Notes: generated by a model not told the origin, from the letters alone. A stretch of 64,000 nucleotides of DNA from JANNNF01 sp963772935 (GCA_963772935.1 CAVYZK010000009.1:1302001-1366000); one strand, 5' to 3'. Positions 9,439 to 20,200 are shown, counted from the stretch's first letter. Numbers and translations: made by a program.

Positions 9439-9570
9439 TTCAGGCGCGTCATGCTCTTGCCATGTTCGTGTCGTCCCTGCACCTTGCATAAGCAACAAGG
9501 ATCGCGCACCCGTGCCACACTGGCCCGCCCCGGCATCGTCCCCCCGCCCCGCACCCTTTGGTTTGCGCGC

Positions 9571-10401
9571 ATGACGGCTGAACTGTTTCAACTGCGTCTT
9601 TGGGGGGTGCGCGGCAGCCTGCCCGTGGTGGGACAGGCGTTCCGCAAATATGGCGGCAACACCATGTGCATCGAAATGCGCTGTGGTGATCACGTCCTGC
9701 TGTTTGATGCTGGATCGGGCCTGATGCCTGCGGGCGCTGCGCTGCGCGACGAAGGCCAGCGTGATATCACCATGTTCTTCACCCATTTCCACTATGACCA
9801 TGTGATGGGGCTGCCGTTCTTTGGCCCACTGTGGTCATGCGATGCGCAACTGAAGGTCTGGTCAGGCCATATGGCAGGGGAAATGACCACAGCGCAGATG
9901 ATGCAGGAATTCATGCGCCCGCCGTTCTTTCCGGTCGGGCCGGAATACTGTCTGGCGCAAATTCAGCCCGGCGATTTTGTGGCAGGTGATGTGCTGACCC
10001 CCTACCCCGGCATCCGTATCCGCACCGGATTGTTGAATCATCCGGGCAAGTCGATGGGTTACCGGGTGGAGTTTGGCGGGCGCAGCGTGGCGCTGATCAC
10101 CGATACCGAACATGATGGTGAGGCGCTGGACCCCACCATTCTGGACCTGATCCGGGGCTGCGATCTGTTCTTGTATGATGCCACGTTTGAGGAGGCGGAA
10201 TTGCCCCGCTTTCGCGGCTTTGGCCATTCCACCTGGCAACGCGGAGTGGCGCTGGCGCAGGCGGCGGGGGTGCCGCAGGTGGGGTTCATTCACCATGCCA
10301 AGTGGCGGACCGACGCCGATCTGGATGCGATTGACGCACAGGCCAAGGCCCTGCACCCCGGCGCTTTTTGCGCCTATGATCTGCAAGTGATTGACGTCTG
10401 A
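9571..10401 (+). CDS. Metallo-beta-lactamase-fold hydrolase
   Basis: 276 residues from ATG 9571. The N-terminus LRLWGVRGSLPVVG and YGGNT is typical of a branch of MBL-fold proteins related to RNase Z and class II cyclic-nucleotide phosphodiesterases. The di-metal motif THFHYDHVMG (HxHxDH) is intact, with further metal-ligand candidates in LLNHPGKSMGY, ALITDTEHD and FIHHAKW. No signal peptide, so cytoplasmic. It lies between a cNMP-binding protein and two adenylate cyclases, making cAMP hydrolysis a reasonable hypothesis; the sequence alone does not decide between phosphodiester, lactone or other substrates. The upstream in-frame extension to 9451 looks non-coding in composition. Confidence 0.85.
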   Translation: MTAELFQLRLWGVRGSLPVVGQAFRKYGGNTMCIEMRCGDHVLLFDAGSGLMPAGAALRDEGQRDITMFFTHFHYDHVMGLPFFGPLWSCDAQLKVWSGHMAGEMTTAQMMQEFMRPPFFPVGPEYCLAQIQPGDFVAGDVLTPYPGIRIRTGLLNHPGKSMGYRVEFGGRSVALITDTEHDGEALDPTILDLIRGCDLFLYDATFEEAELPRFRGFGHSTWQRGVALAQAAGVPQVGFIHHAKWRTDADLDAIDAQAKALHPGAFCAYDLQVIDV

Positions 10402-10419
10402 CCCTGCGGGTTTTCGGCA

Positions 10420-11766
10420 ATGGTCGCCGCACAAGACAGGAATACCCTTTTGGCCACGCAACCCATCACCAGCCTTCCGATCCGCGTTCAGGCAGAAATT
10501 GCCCGGCGCGAGGATGCGGCGGAACGGCTGATAAGCTGGGTGCAGCTTGCCATTGTGGTGTTTTTCGGCGTGCTCTACGCGCTTGCCCCCCGGGCTGAGG
10601 GCGGGTCGGGCGAAAACTTCGTGCCGATGACCTTGGCCGCCTACCTCGCCTTCACGCTGTTCCGGCTTGGGCTGTCTTACCGTGTGACCCTGCCCGGCTG
10701 GTTCCTAGTGTTGTCGATGGTGGTCGATACGGCGCTTTTGTGCGGGCTGATCTTTTCCTTCCACATCCAGTATGCGCAGCCTGCGGCCTTTTACCTGAAG
10801 GCCCCGACAATGATCTATTTCTTCATCTTCATCAGCCTTCGCGCTCTGCGCTTTGACCCGCGATATGTGCTGATTGCGGGGCTGGTGTCGGCTGTGGGCT
10901 GGCTGCTGATGGTGTGGTATGCGCTGACGTCTGATATGGGGCAGATGCACATCACCCGGAATTATGTGGAATATCTGACGTCAAACTCCATCCTGATCGG
11001 GGCCGAGATTGACAAGAGCCTGACCTTGCTGGGGGTGACGGCGATCTTGTCCTTCGCGCAGTATCGCGCGCGCAAGGTGCTGCTGGACGCGATCCAAAGC
11101 CATTCGGCGGCCAGTGACCTGAGCCAGTTTTTCGCGCCCGAAGTGGCGGCCCGGATCACCACCTCTGATCTGATCCCGACTGCGGGCATGTCCGAGGTGC
11201 GTGAGGCTGCAATCCTGTTTGTCGATGTGCGTGGCTTTACGACCGCTGCCGAAGCGATGCCTGCAGACCGGGTGATGCAGGTGTTGTCCTTGTATCAGCA
11301 AGCCGCGCTGACAGCGATCGAGGCGCAGGGCGGGCGCATCGACAAGTTCATGGGCGACGGGATTCTGGCAACCTTTGGCGCGGTACAGGCCAGTGACACC
11401 TTTGCCGCCGATGCCCTGCGCGCCGCCGTGCAGGTGATTGCGGCGCTGGACGATCTGCAAGACCGCTTTGCCGATCTTGGCTGGCAAGGGGCGTTCATGA
11501 CCGGGGTCGGCGTTGCGGCGGGGCCTGTGACGGTGGGGGTGGTCGGGGCCGAAGGGCGGCTGGAATTTACCGTGATCGGCAATGCTGTAAATCTCGCGTC
11601 CAAGCTGGAAAACGCCAACAAGGCGCTGAACAGCCGGGCGCTGACGGATGCGGCCTGCCACGATATGGCACTGGCGCAAGGCTATGAAGCGGTCGGTGCG
11701 GACCGGCGCGCGGGCATGACAATCACCGGGCTGTCGCAACCCACCGATGTGGTTGTGCTGGCATGA
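10420..11766 (+). CDS. Membrane class III adenylate cyclase
   Basis: 448 residues: a cytoplasmic lead, about six hydrophobic helices (roughly residues 37-220), then a class III cyclase catalytic domain. Visible active-site residues are metal Asp269 (ILFVDVRGFT) and Asp313 (IDKFMGDGI), and the Lys309/Thr384 pair expected of class IIIb enzymes. The transition-state Asn391 is present in VIGNAVNLASKLE. The transition-state arginine four residues later is Lys395, and the usual GD before VN is GN. Activity may therefore be reduced or altered. The gene starts 18 bases after the MBL gene and its stop overlaps the next cyclase (ATGA), so the two cyclases are translationally coupled. Confidence 0.92.
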   Translation: MVAAQDRNTLLATQPITSLPIRVQAEIARREDAAERLISWVQLAIVVFFGVLYALAPRAEGGSGENFVPMTLAAYLAFTLFRLGLSYRVTLPGWFLVLSMVVDTALLCGLIFSFHIQYAQPAAFYLKAPTMIYFFIFISLRALRFDPRYVLIAGLVSAVGWLLMVWYALTSDMGQMHITRNYVEYLTSNSILIGAEIDKSLTLLGVTAILSFAQYRARKVLLDAIQSHSAASDLSQFFAPEVAARITTSDLIPTAGMSEVREAAILFVDVRGFTTAAEAMPADRVMQVLSLYQQAALTAIEAQGGRIDKFMGDGILATFGAVQASDTFAADALRAAVQVIAALDDLQDRFADLGWQGAFMTGVGVAAGPVTVGVVGAEGRLEFTVIGNAVNLASKLENANKALNSRALTDAACHDMALAQGYEAVGADRRAGMTITGLSQPTDVVVLA

Positions 11767-13472
11767 CGACGACCGACGCCACCGCCGGGACAGACCCTGC
11801 CCGCGCCCTGCGGATGTGGCGGCGCGTCACCATCATGCGGCTGCGCATCGCATCGGGTCTGGTGCTGTTCACCTTTGCGGCGACGCATTTCATCAACCAT
11901 GCGCTTGGGCTGATCTCGCTCGACGCGATGCAGGCGGGGCAGGATATTCGCCTGACCGTCACCCGCAGCCTGCCCGGCATGGCGCTGCTGATCACGGCCA
12001 CCGCCGTGCATTTCGGGCTGGGCATCTGGACGCTGATCCGGGTGCGCACCTGGCGGCTGGGGCCGCGCAGCCTGTTGCAACTGCTGTTCGGGTTGTTGAT
12101 CCCGGTGCTGCTGATCCGGCATGTGCTGGGCACGCGGGGCGTGGCCGAGATGTTCGGCATCAAGGACAGCTACGCCTATGCCCTGACGGTGATGTGGCCC
12201 GGCGAGGCGTGGAATCAGGCGTTTCTGATGGTTCTGGTCTGGGTGCATGGCTGCATCGGGCTGCATCACTGGCTGGCAACCAAAGTGCCCTATCAACGCA
12301 GCCGCTGGGTCTGGGGCGGACTGGCGCTGATCATCCCGATGCTGGGCTATGCAGGCTTTGCCACGGCGGGCCGGATCAGCCAGTTGCAGGCCCATGCCGC
12401 AAGCCCGCTGACCGCCGAACAATATTCCTACGTGCAAAAGACGTTTTCGGTGTCGGGCATGGCCTATTATGCCATCATAGCGGCGGCGGTCGGGGTGTGG
12501 CTTCTGGTTCTGCTGGCAGGCAGGCTCAGCCCGCGCATCAGCGTGACCTATTCAAACGGCCCGACAATTCAGGCAAGCCGGGGGCTGTCTGTGCTGGATA
12601 TCAGCCGGATGAACCGCATCCCCCATGCAGCCGTCTGTGGCGGGCGGGCGCGCTGTTCCACCTGCCGGGTGAGGGTGATTGAAGGCATGGAAAAGCTGCC
12701 TCCCGTCACTGCCGCCGAGGCGATGGTGCTGCGCCGGGTGGGTGCCCCGTGGAATGTGCGGCTGGCCTGCCAGTTGCGCCCCACCGCCGATCTGCGCATA
12801 TCGACCCTGCTGCCCGCCGACATGAACGCCGAACAGAACGCTCGCGCCGACAAGTATCACTGGGGGGTGGAGCAGACCGTAACCATCATGTTCTGCGACC
12901 TGCGCGGCTTTACCAAGATTTCCGAGGGCAGGCTGTCGTTTGACGTGGTGTTCCTGCTCAACCAGTTTCTGGGCCGCATGTCCGAGGCGATTGAGGATAC
13001 CGGCGGCTTTGTGGACAAGTTCATGGGTGACGGCATCATGGCGATCTTTGGCATGGATGAAGGGGTGGAGGCCGGGGCCACCAAGGCGCTTGCCGCCGCC
13101 CGCGCCATGGGGGGCGTCATGGACAGCCTGAACCAGTCGCTGCGCGAAGAATTGCGCACGCCGTTGTCAATGGGCATCGGCCTGCACACCGGCCCCGCCA
13201 TCCTTGGCCGCATCGGCGCCTCGCAACGCAGCGAGTCTGTCGCCCGCCTGACCGCCTTGGGCGAGACGGTGAACATCGCCAGCCGATTGGAAAGCAAGAC
13301 CAAGGAGTTGTCGGTGCAATTGGCGGTATCCGCCACCACCTTCGCCGCCGCGGGCGCGGTGGCGTCGGACAAGGTCACGCCGCTCGCCGTCGATCTGCGC
13401 GGGCTAAGCCAACCCATCGACATCTACATCGCCGCCCGCGCCAGCGACCTTGTGACGGGGGTGACGGCCTAA
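11763..13472 (+). CDS. Redox-type adenylate cyclase: heme-type membrane anchor, 2Fe-2S domain, class III cyclase
   Basis: 569 residues in three parts. The N-terminal ~250 residues are multi-helix and contain membrane histidines in motifs such as THFINH, AVHFGLG and VHGCIGLHHW, resembling the succinate-dehydrogenase-like diheme anchor described for CyaC of Sinorhizobium meliloti. Next is a ferredoxin-like domain with Cys292, Cys298, Cys301 and Cys336 (C-x5-C-x2-C-x34-C), fitting a 2Fe-2S cluster. The catalytic domain has metal Asp379 and Asp423, Lys419/Thr497 (class IIIb pattern), Asn504 and Arg508, all intact. The layout suggests cAMP synthesis tuned by quinone or cell redox state (inference from the CyaC family). 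It overlaps the previous cyclase by 4 bases and converges on mcm with a 4-base overlap. Confidence 0.94.
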   Translation: MTTTDATAGTDPARALRMWRRVTIMRLRIASGLVLFTFAATHFINHALGLISLDAMQAGQDIRLTVTRSLPGMALLITATAVHFGLGIWTLIRVRTWRLGPRSLLQLLFGLLIPVLLIRHVLGTRGVAEMFGIKDSYAYALTVMWPGEAWNQAFLMVLVWVHGCIGLHHWLATKVPYQRSRWVWGGLALIIPMLGYAGFATAGRISQLQAHAASPLTAEQYSYVQKTFSVSGMAYYAIIAAAVGVWLLVLLAGRLSPRISVTYSNGPTIQASRGLSVLDISRMNRIPHAAVCGGRARCSTCRVRVIEGMEKLPPVTAAEAMVLRRVGAPWNVRLACQLRPTADLRISTLLPADMNAEQNARADKYHWGVEQTVTIMFCDLRGFTKISEGRLSFDVVFLLNQFLGRMSEAIEDTGGFVDKFMGDGIMAIFGMDEGVEAGATKALAAARAMGGVMDSLNQSLREELRTPLSMGIGLHTGPAILGRIGASQRSESVARLTALGETVNIASRLESKTKELSVQLAVSATTFAAAGAVASDKVTPLAVDLRGLSQPIDIYIAARASDLVTGVTA

Positions 13473-15596
13473 CCCCGCCCCGCCCGGATCAGCGCCAGAA
13501 TATCCTGTGCGGCCTGCGGGATGTTGGTGCCCGGCCCGAAGATCGCCTTGACCCCGGCGTCGTAGAGGAACTGGTAATCCTGCTGCGGAATGACGCCGCC
13601 GCAGATCACCAGAATCTCACCCGCCCCGGCATCGCGCAGCGCCTGCACCAGTTTCGGGGCCAGCGTCTTGTGCCCTGCGGCCTGACTGCTGATGCCGACC
13701 ACATGCACGTCATTGTCGATGGCATCTTGTGCGGCCTCTGCTGGCGTCTGGAACAACGGCCCCACATCGACGTCAAAGCCGATATCGGCAAAGGCGGTGG
13801 CGATCACCTTGGCCCCCCGGTCATGCCCGTCCTGCCCCATCTTGACCACCAGCATCCGGGGGCGGCGACCTTCTTCCTGTGCAAATGCCTCCACATCCGC
13901 CTGAATGTCGGCAAAGCCCTGATCGCCTTCATAGGCGGCCCCGTAAACCCCCGCGAGGGTCTTTACCTCGGCCCGGTGCCGCCCGAACACTTTCTCCATC
14001 GCCATGCTGATCTCCCCCACCGTGGCCCGCGCGCGCGCCGCCACCACCGCTGCCTCCAACAGATTGCCGCCGTGTGCTGCGCGGTTGGTCAACTCCGCAA
14101 GGCTCGCCTCACAGGCGGCCTCATCGCGCCCTGTGCGCGTCGCCATCAGCCGCGCCACCTGCGCTTCGCGAACGGCGACGTTGTCGATATCCAGAATGTC
14201 GATCGGGTCTTCTTTATCAAGCCGGTACTTGTTGACCCCCACGATCACCTCATCCCCCCGGTCGATCATCGCCTGCCTGCGCGCGGCAGATTCCTCGATC
14301 CGCAGCTTGGGCATGCCGCTGGCCACGGCCTTCGTCATGCCGCCCATGGCCTCGACTTCTTCGATAATCTTCCATGCCTCGTCGGCCAATTCTGCCGTAA
14401 GGCTTTCGACATAATACGACCCCGCCAGCGGATCGACGACCCGGGTGACCCCGGTTTCCTCCTGCAAGATCAACTGGGTATTGCGCGCGATGCGGGATGA
14501 AAACGCCGTCGGCAGCGCCATCGCCTCGTCCAGCGCATTGGTGTGCAGGCTTTGCGTGCCGCCCAGACACCGCCGCCAGCGCCTCATAGGCGGTGCGGAC
14601 CACGTTGTTATAGGGGTCAGCCTCTTGCAGACTGACGCCCGAGGTCTGGCAATGGGTCCGCAGCATCAGCGACACTGGTTTCTTCGCACCAAATTCGGTC
14701 ATGATCCGGTGCCACAGCAGACGGGCGGCGCGCAGTTTTGCGGCCTCCATGAAGATGTTCATCCCGATGGCAAAGAAGAACGACAACCGCCCCGCGAAGG
14801 CATCTACGTCCATGCCCCGCGCAATCGCGGTGCGCACATATTCGCGCCCGTCGGCCAAGGTGAAAGCCAGCTCCTGCACAAGGTTCGCGCCCGCCTCCTG
14901 CATGTGGTAGCCAGAAATGGAAATCGAGTTGAACTTCGGCATGTTTTCTGCCGTGTATTCAATGATATCCGCCACGATCCTCATGCTGGGTTCCGGCGGA
15001 TAGACATAGGTGTTGCGCACCATGAATTCCTTCAGAATGTCGTTCTGAATGGTGCCCGACAGGTCGGCCAAGGCCACGCCCTGTTCCTGCCCCGCCACGA
15101 TGAAACTGGCAAGGATCGGGATCACCGCGCCGTTCATCGTCATGGAAACGCTGACCTTTTCGAGCGGGATGCCGTCGAACAGGATTTTCATGTCCTCGAC
15201 GGAATCTATCGCCACCCCGGCCTTGCCAACATCGCCCTCGACCCGCGGATGGTCGCTGTCATAGCCCCGGTGCGTGGCCAGATCGAAGGCCACCGACACG
15301 CCCTGCTGCCCTGCGGCCAGTGCCTTGCGGTAAAAGGCGTTGCTTTCCTCGGCGGTCGAAAACCCGGCATATTGACGGATGGTCCAGGGCCGCCCCGCAT
15401 ACATCGTGGCCTTCACCCCGCGCGTAAACGGAGCCGCCCCCGGCACGCCGCCCATATGCGGCAGGTCCGCGGTATCAGCGGCAGTATACAGCGGCTTGAC
15501 GGCAATCCCCTCCAACGTGTTCCACACAAGGCTATCGGGCGAGGTGCCCTTCAACTCTTTGGCAGCCAGCGCGGCCCATGCGTTCAGATCGGTCAT
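13469..15596 (-). CDS. mcm: Methylmalonyl-CoA mutase, cobalamin-dependent (frameshifted)
   Basis: Interconverts methylmalonyl-CoA and succinyl-CoA, the last step of propionyl-CoA assimilation. The N-terminal part has the substrate barrel (PWTIRQYAGFSTAEESN, LMLRTHCQTSGVSLQ); the C-terminal part has the B12 domain with the axial-ligand motif GQDGHDRG and GGVIPQQDY. The two parts are in different frames. One extra base near 14567 (coding GTG-T-CTG-GGC) breaks AYEALAAV/LGGTQSLHTNA; without it the protein is 708 residues, the normal single-chain length. ATG 15596 follows a GAGGAAA ribosome site; a GTG precedes it. pccA and pccB nearby complete the pathway. Confidence 0.92.
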
Positions 15597-15683
15597 CACG
15601 TTTCCTCATCTTAGCCGCAAGCTGCGGTGTTGTGCTTGGGTTTCACCGCGCCCCACCCTATGTAGAGTGCCTGGGGGAACCAT

Positions 15684-16115
15684 ATGAAACCGCTCTATTT
15701 CCTGGTGCTGACGGCCTTGTTGCCCTTTGCCGCCATGGCCGATGATCCGCTGGCCCCGGTTTCTGCTGTCGACGTCTCGCTGGACGGCCTGAAATTCATC
15801 AAACGCCCCTTGGTGGTTTTTGCCGACACCCCCGATGACCCCAGCTTTATCCGCCAGATGGAGCTGCTGGCCCTTGGCACTGCCGACCTTGCCGAACGCG
15901 ATGTGATCGTGATCACCGACACCGACCCGACCGCGCGGTCCGCGCTGCGCCAGAAACTGCGCCCGCAAGGGTTTTCGCTGGTGATCCTCGACAAAGACCT
16001 GAAACCCGCCATCCGCAAACCCCTGCCGTGGGACGTGCGCGAGATCACCCATGCGATCGACAAGTTCCCACTGGCGCGGGTGGAGCAGTTGGAGAAGCAT
16101 CCGGCCGGGCGGTAG
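15684..16115 (+). CDS. DUF4174 family secreted protein
   Basis: 143 residues with a clear Sec signal peptide (MKPLYFLVLTALLPFAAMA) and a thioredoxin-like small domain of the DUF4174 type (RPLVVFADTPDDPSF, GFSLVILDKDLKPAIRKPLP). Members of this family are periplasmic and of unknown function. Divergent from mcm and convergent with the Y-family polymerase; a strong G+C hairpin follows the stop. Confidence 0.82.
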   Translation: MKPLYFLVLTALLPFAAMADDPLAPVSAVDVSLDGLKFIKRPLVVFADTPDDPSFIRQMELLALGTADLAERDVIVITDTDPTARSALRQKLRPQGFSLVILDKDLKPAIRKPLPWDVREITHAIDKFPLARVEQLEKHPAGR

Positions 16116-16127
16116 ACGCTTGCACCT

Positions 16128-16150
16128 CCCCTCCCCCTCGTGGGGAGGGG
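16128..16150. terminator. Convergent hairpin terminator
   Basis: Inverted repeat CCCCTCCCC (16128-16136) / GGGGAGGGG (16142-16150) with a 5-base loop, between the converging DUF4174 and polymerase genes. It lacks a clear U-tract in either direction. Confidence 0.55.
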
Positions 16151-16179
16151 ATGGGGGTGGGGGGCGGTCTTGCCGGTCG

Positions 16180-17415
16180 CTACTCCAGAAAATCCTCTGC
16201 CACCGGAATGCGGCCGAAGGCGATCTTGGCCCCGGTATAGGCCACGTAATGCGGTGGCAGCTCGCCAAACCGCACAGTGTTTTGCCCGTAGCGCAGGTTC
16301 AGCCGGTCGATGGCACGGCATAGGCCCACATGGGCGTCGTCCTGCGCGGTGCCCGTGTCGAACAGATCGCCGGTGCCCTGCCCCAAGGGCAGCAGCCCCC
16401 CCAGCATCACATTGACCGCCTTGATGCGGTAGCGCGGCAGTTGCGCCCAATACCGGTCCAGCGTTTCCAGCAGAAAAAACGTGTCCTGCGAGGCGCGGAT
16501 TTGCCCGTCCCACCCCGGCCTGCTGCCATCCTCCAGCCGCAGGGACAGATGCAGGCTGCGGGCCAGAAACCCCTCGCGCCGCAACCGGGCGGCGGCCTTG
16601 ACCAGCAAACGCCGCGCCACCAGCCGCGCGCCTTCGGGCGTTTTGTTGCCGGCTGTCAACACCTGCCCATGGCCGATCATGCCGCGTTGCGTGTCGGGCC
16701 AGACCACATGCTCGCCCTGCAATTCGCGCAAAAACCGCTCGCCCGTCACGCTGCCCCAGATCGCCCGCGCGCGTTTCGGGTCCAGCGCATACAGGGTCGG
16801 CACATCCGTCACCCCCGCCGCCAGCAGCCGGTCGCGCATCCGGCTGGAAATGCCGGGCAACCCGTCCAGCGCCAGATGAGCGATCCGGTCGGGCAAAATC
16901 TGCGGCAGCAACCAATGCAGCCCCCCCGGTTTCTCCAGCCCCGCCGCCACCTTGGCCAGCAACCGCGTCGGCCCAAGCCCCACCGAGCAGCGCAGCGCCG
17001 GATGCACTTGTGCCAGTACGGCCTGCTGCAAACTGCGCCCCAGTTCCAGCGCGCGAGGCAGGTCTTGCTGTGACCCGGTCAGCAGGCAGGAGCATTCGTC
17101 GATCGACCACACCCGGTGCACCGGCAGCACCGTATCCACCGCCCGCAGGATCGCATGGTGATAGCGCACGCAGACATCGTGCTTGACCGCCCGGAACACG
17201 ATGCCCGGACACAACCGCCGCGCCTCGTCCTGCCGGGTGCCCATGCCAACCCCGCAGCGTTTGGCGTCGATGCTGGCCGCGATACAGGCAGCGTTCGGCG
17301 CATCCGCCGTCAGCACCCCCACCGGACGGCCCATCAAGGCCGGCTCCTCGGCCTGCGCGACCGAGGCGTAAAAGCTGTTCATGTCGAAGAACAGGATGGA
17401 GACGCGCGGGGTCAT
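16180..17415 (-). CDS. Y-family (DinB/ImuB-type) DNA polymerase
   Basis: 411-residue translesion polymerase of the Y family. The N-terminus SILFFDMNSFYASVAQAEEP holds the first catalytic Asp, and VWSIDECSC the Ser-Ile-Asp-Glu motif with the other carboxylates. The helix-hairpin-helix region (LDGLPGISSRMRDRLLAAGV) and little-finger region follow. Length and start resemble a group of DinB-like proteins common in Rhodobacteraceae rather than the ImuA-ImuB-DnaE2 cassette, which is not seen nearby. A LexA box lies 41 bases before the start codon, so SOS control is likely. Confidence 0.88.
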   Translation of the reverse strand: MTPRVSILFFDMNSFYASVAQAEEPALMGRPVGVLTADAPNAACIAASIDAKRCGVGMGTRQDEARRLCPGIVFRAVKHDVCVRYHHAILRAVDTVLPVHRVWSIDECSCLLTGSQQDLPRALELGRSLQQAVLAQVHPALRCSVGLGPTRLLAKVAAGLEKPGGLHWLLPQILPDRIAHLALDGLPGISSRMRDRLLAAGVTDVPTLYALDPKRARAIWGSVTGERFLRELQGEHVVWPDTQRGMIGHGQVLTAGNKTPEGARLVARRLLVKAAARLRREGFLARSLHLSLRLEDGSRPGWDGQIRASQDTFFLLETLDRYWAQLPRYRIKAVNVMLGGLLPLGQGTGDLFDTGTAQDDAHVGLCRAIDRLNLRYGQNTVRFGELPPHYVAYTGAKIAFGRIPVAEDFLE

Positions 17416-17456
17416 GGGGAACCGAGTCGGGGTTGGGACGGCAAGGCGGCATACTG

Positions 17457-17471
17457 GAACAAATGTGGAAC
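17457..17471 (-). promoter_or_regulatory. LexA (SOS) box GAAC-N7-GAAC
   Basis: On the plus strand GAAC (17457-17460), AAATGTG, GAAC (17468-17471); on the coding strand of the polymerase this reads GTTC-N7-GTTC, the direct-repeat LexA site known for alphaproteobacteria. It also lies within a perfect inverted repeat, ACAAATGT-GGA-ACATTTGT (17459-17477). Confidence 0.8.
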
Positions 17472-17521
17472 ATTTGTCCAGTCGGAGCTTGCACAGCCGG
17501 TGCCCGACCTGTGGTCATGAC

Positions 17522-19521
<2,000 letters not shown>

Positions 19522-19562
19522 CAGCAGGCCCCCCTCAGGCACCCGGACCGGGCCGGGCATAG

Positions 19563-19596
19563 AAAAAGGCCACCCGGGCGTCGTGCCCGGGTGGCC
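19563..19596 (-). terminator. Rho-independent terminator of the 79-residue lipoprotein gene
   Basis: Perfect 12-bp stem GGCCACCCGGGC (19568-19579) / GCCCGGGTGGCC (19585-19596), loop of 5. On the minus strand it is followed by TTTTT, as expected for transcripts leaving the lipoprotein gene at 19636. Confidence 0.85.
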
Positions 19597-19635
19597 TTTG
19601 ATGTGGATTTAACCCGCTCTGAAGCGGTCAGAAGA

Positions 19636-19875
19636 TCACTGGCAGGGCGGCAAGCCGACCTGAACGCCGCAGGACACGCCACCGATAAGCGCGCCCACAA
19701 GCGCGCCTTTGGTTTTGCTACCACCGGTCGCATCGGCAATGACAGCGCCCGCAGCAGCACCGCCAAGGGTGCGCACGGCAGCATTGTTGGCCGGGCTTTG
19801 GCCATAGCTGTTGGTGCAACCGGCAACGGTGCCCGCCAGAACCAACGCCAGAACGGCGAAGTTGATATTACGCAT
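19636..19875 (-). CDS. Small glycine-zipper lipoprotein
   Basis: 79 residues from ATG 19875 (MRNINFAVLALVLAGTVAGC). The signal peptide ends in a lipobox (VAGC), so the protein should be lipidated. The mature part has alternating small residues (GGAAAGAVIADATGG, GALVGALIGG), the glycine-zipper pattern of small outer-membrane-associated proteins. A similar protein is encoded at 39769-40029. A strong terminator follows. Function unknown. Confidence 0.8.
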   Translation of the reverse strand: MRNINFAVLALVLAGTVAGCTNSYGQSPANNAAVRTLGGAAAGAVIADATGGSKTKGALVGALIGGVSCGVQVGLPPCQ

Positions 19876-20200
19876 GATGTACTGCTCCATCTCAGGGTTT
19901 TTATTATGTGCAGTAATAGCTGACCTTGCGGGATAGAAAAATGAAAAAACACATCATTTTGCGCATCGGCGGCGAGTTGCCCATCCCTTTGCACAGTGTC
20001 GGGAAAAACCGGCCCGGACGCGTGCGCAAGACACGACCGACCGGGCCGCAAAGGTGAAGGGTCACATGCGACGCGGGCAGACGGTGCGCCAACACCGGCA
20101 GACTGGCCCAGCCAAACCCATCTGGCAAAGCCGGAATTGCCCTGCGCGAACGCATGGGCAAGTCCTTGCCGGGGGGATGAGGGGATGGGCCAATTTCTGC
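19876..20200. other. 325-bp intergenic region
   Basis: Non-coding by composition; I see no convincing small gene. It holds the promoter side of the lipoprotein gene (an A+T-rich stretch near 19890-19960) and a hairpin at 20009-20048 that probably terminates the 131-residue gene. Confidence 0.5.
20003..20048 (-). terminator. Probable terminator downstream of the 131-residue gene
   Basis: Stem CGGCCCGG (20010-20017) / CCGGGCCG (20041-20048), with a smaller internal CGTG/CACG stem. On the minus strand the stem is followed by TTTTT (plus-strand AAAAA at 20004-20008). The loop is long, so moderate confidence. Confidence 0.55.

Noticed and set aside
4895..13472. The cyclase cluster as an anti-phage defence island of the CBASS type
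   Set aside because: CBASS uses a CD-NTase, an effector and often Cap proteins; the enzymes here are class III cyclases with housekeeping-like membrane and redox domains, no nuclease, TIR or phospholipase effector, and no signs of recent transfer.
13469..15596. Methylmalonyl-CoA mutase read as two subunits or as a pseudogene
   Set aside because: The pieces overlap in different frames and join to a normal single-chain enzyme after removal of one base; two-subunit mutases have a different organisation, with an intact small subunit.
16141..16170. G-rich run after the DUF4174 gene as a regulatory G-quadruplex
   Set aside because: It is explained by the hairpin terminator and general G+C richness between convergent genes; nothing else supports a quadruplex role.
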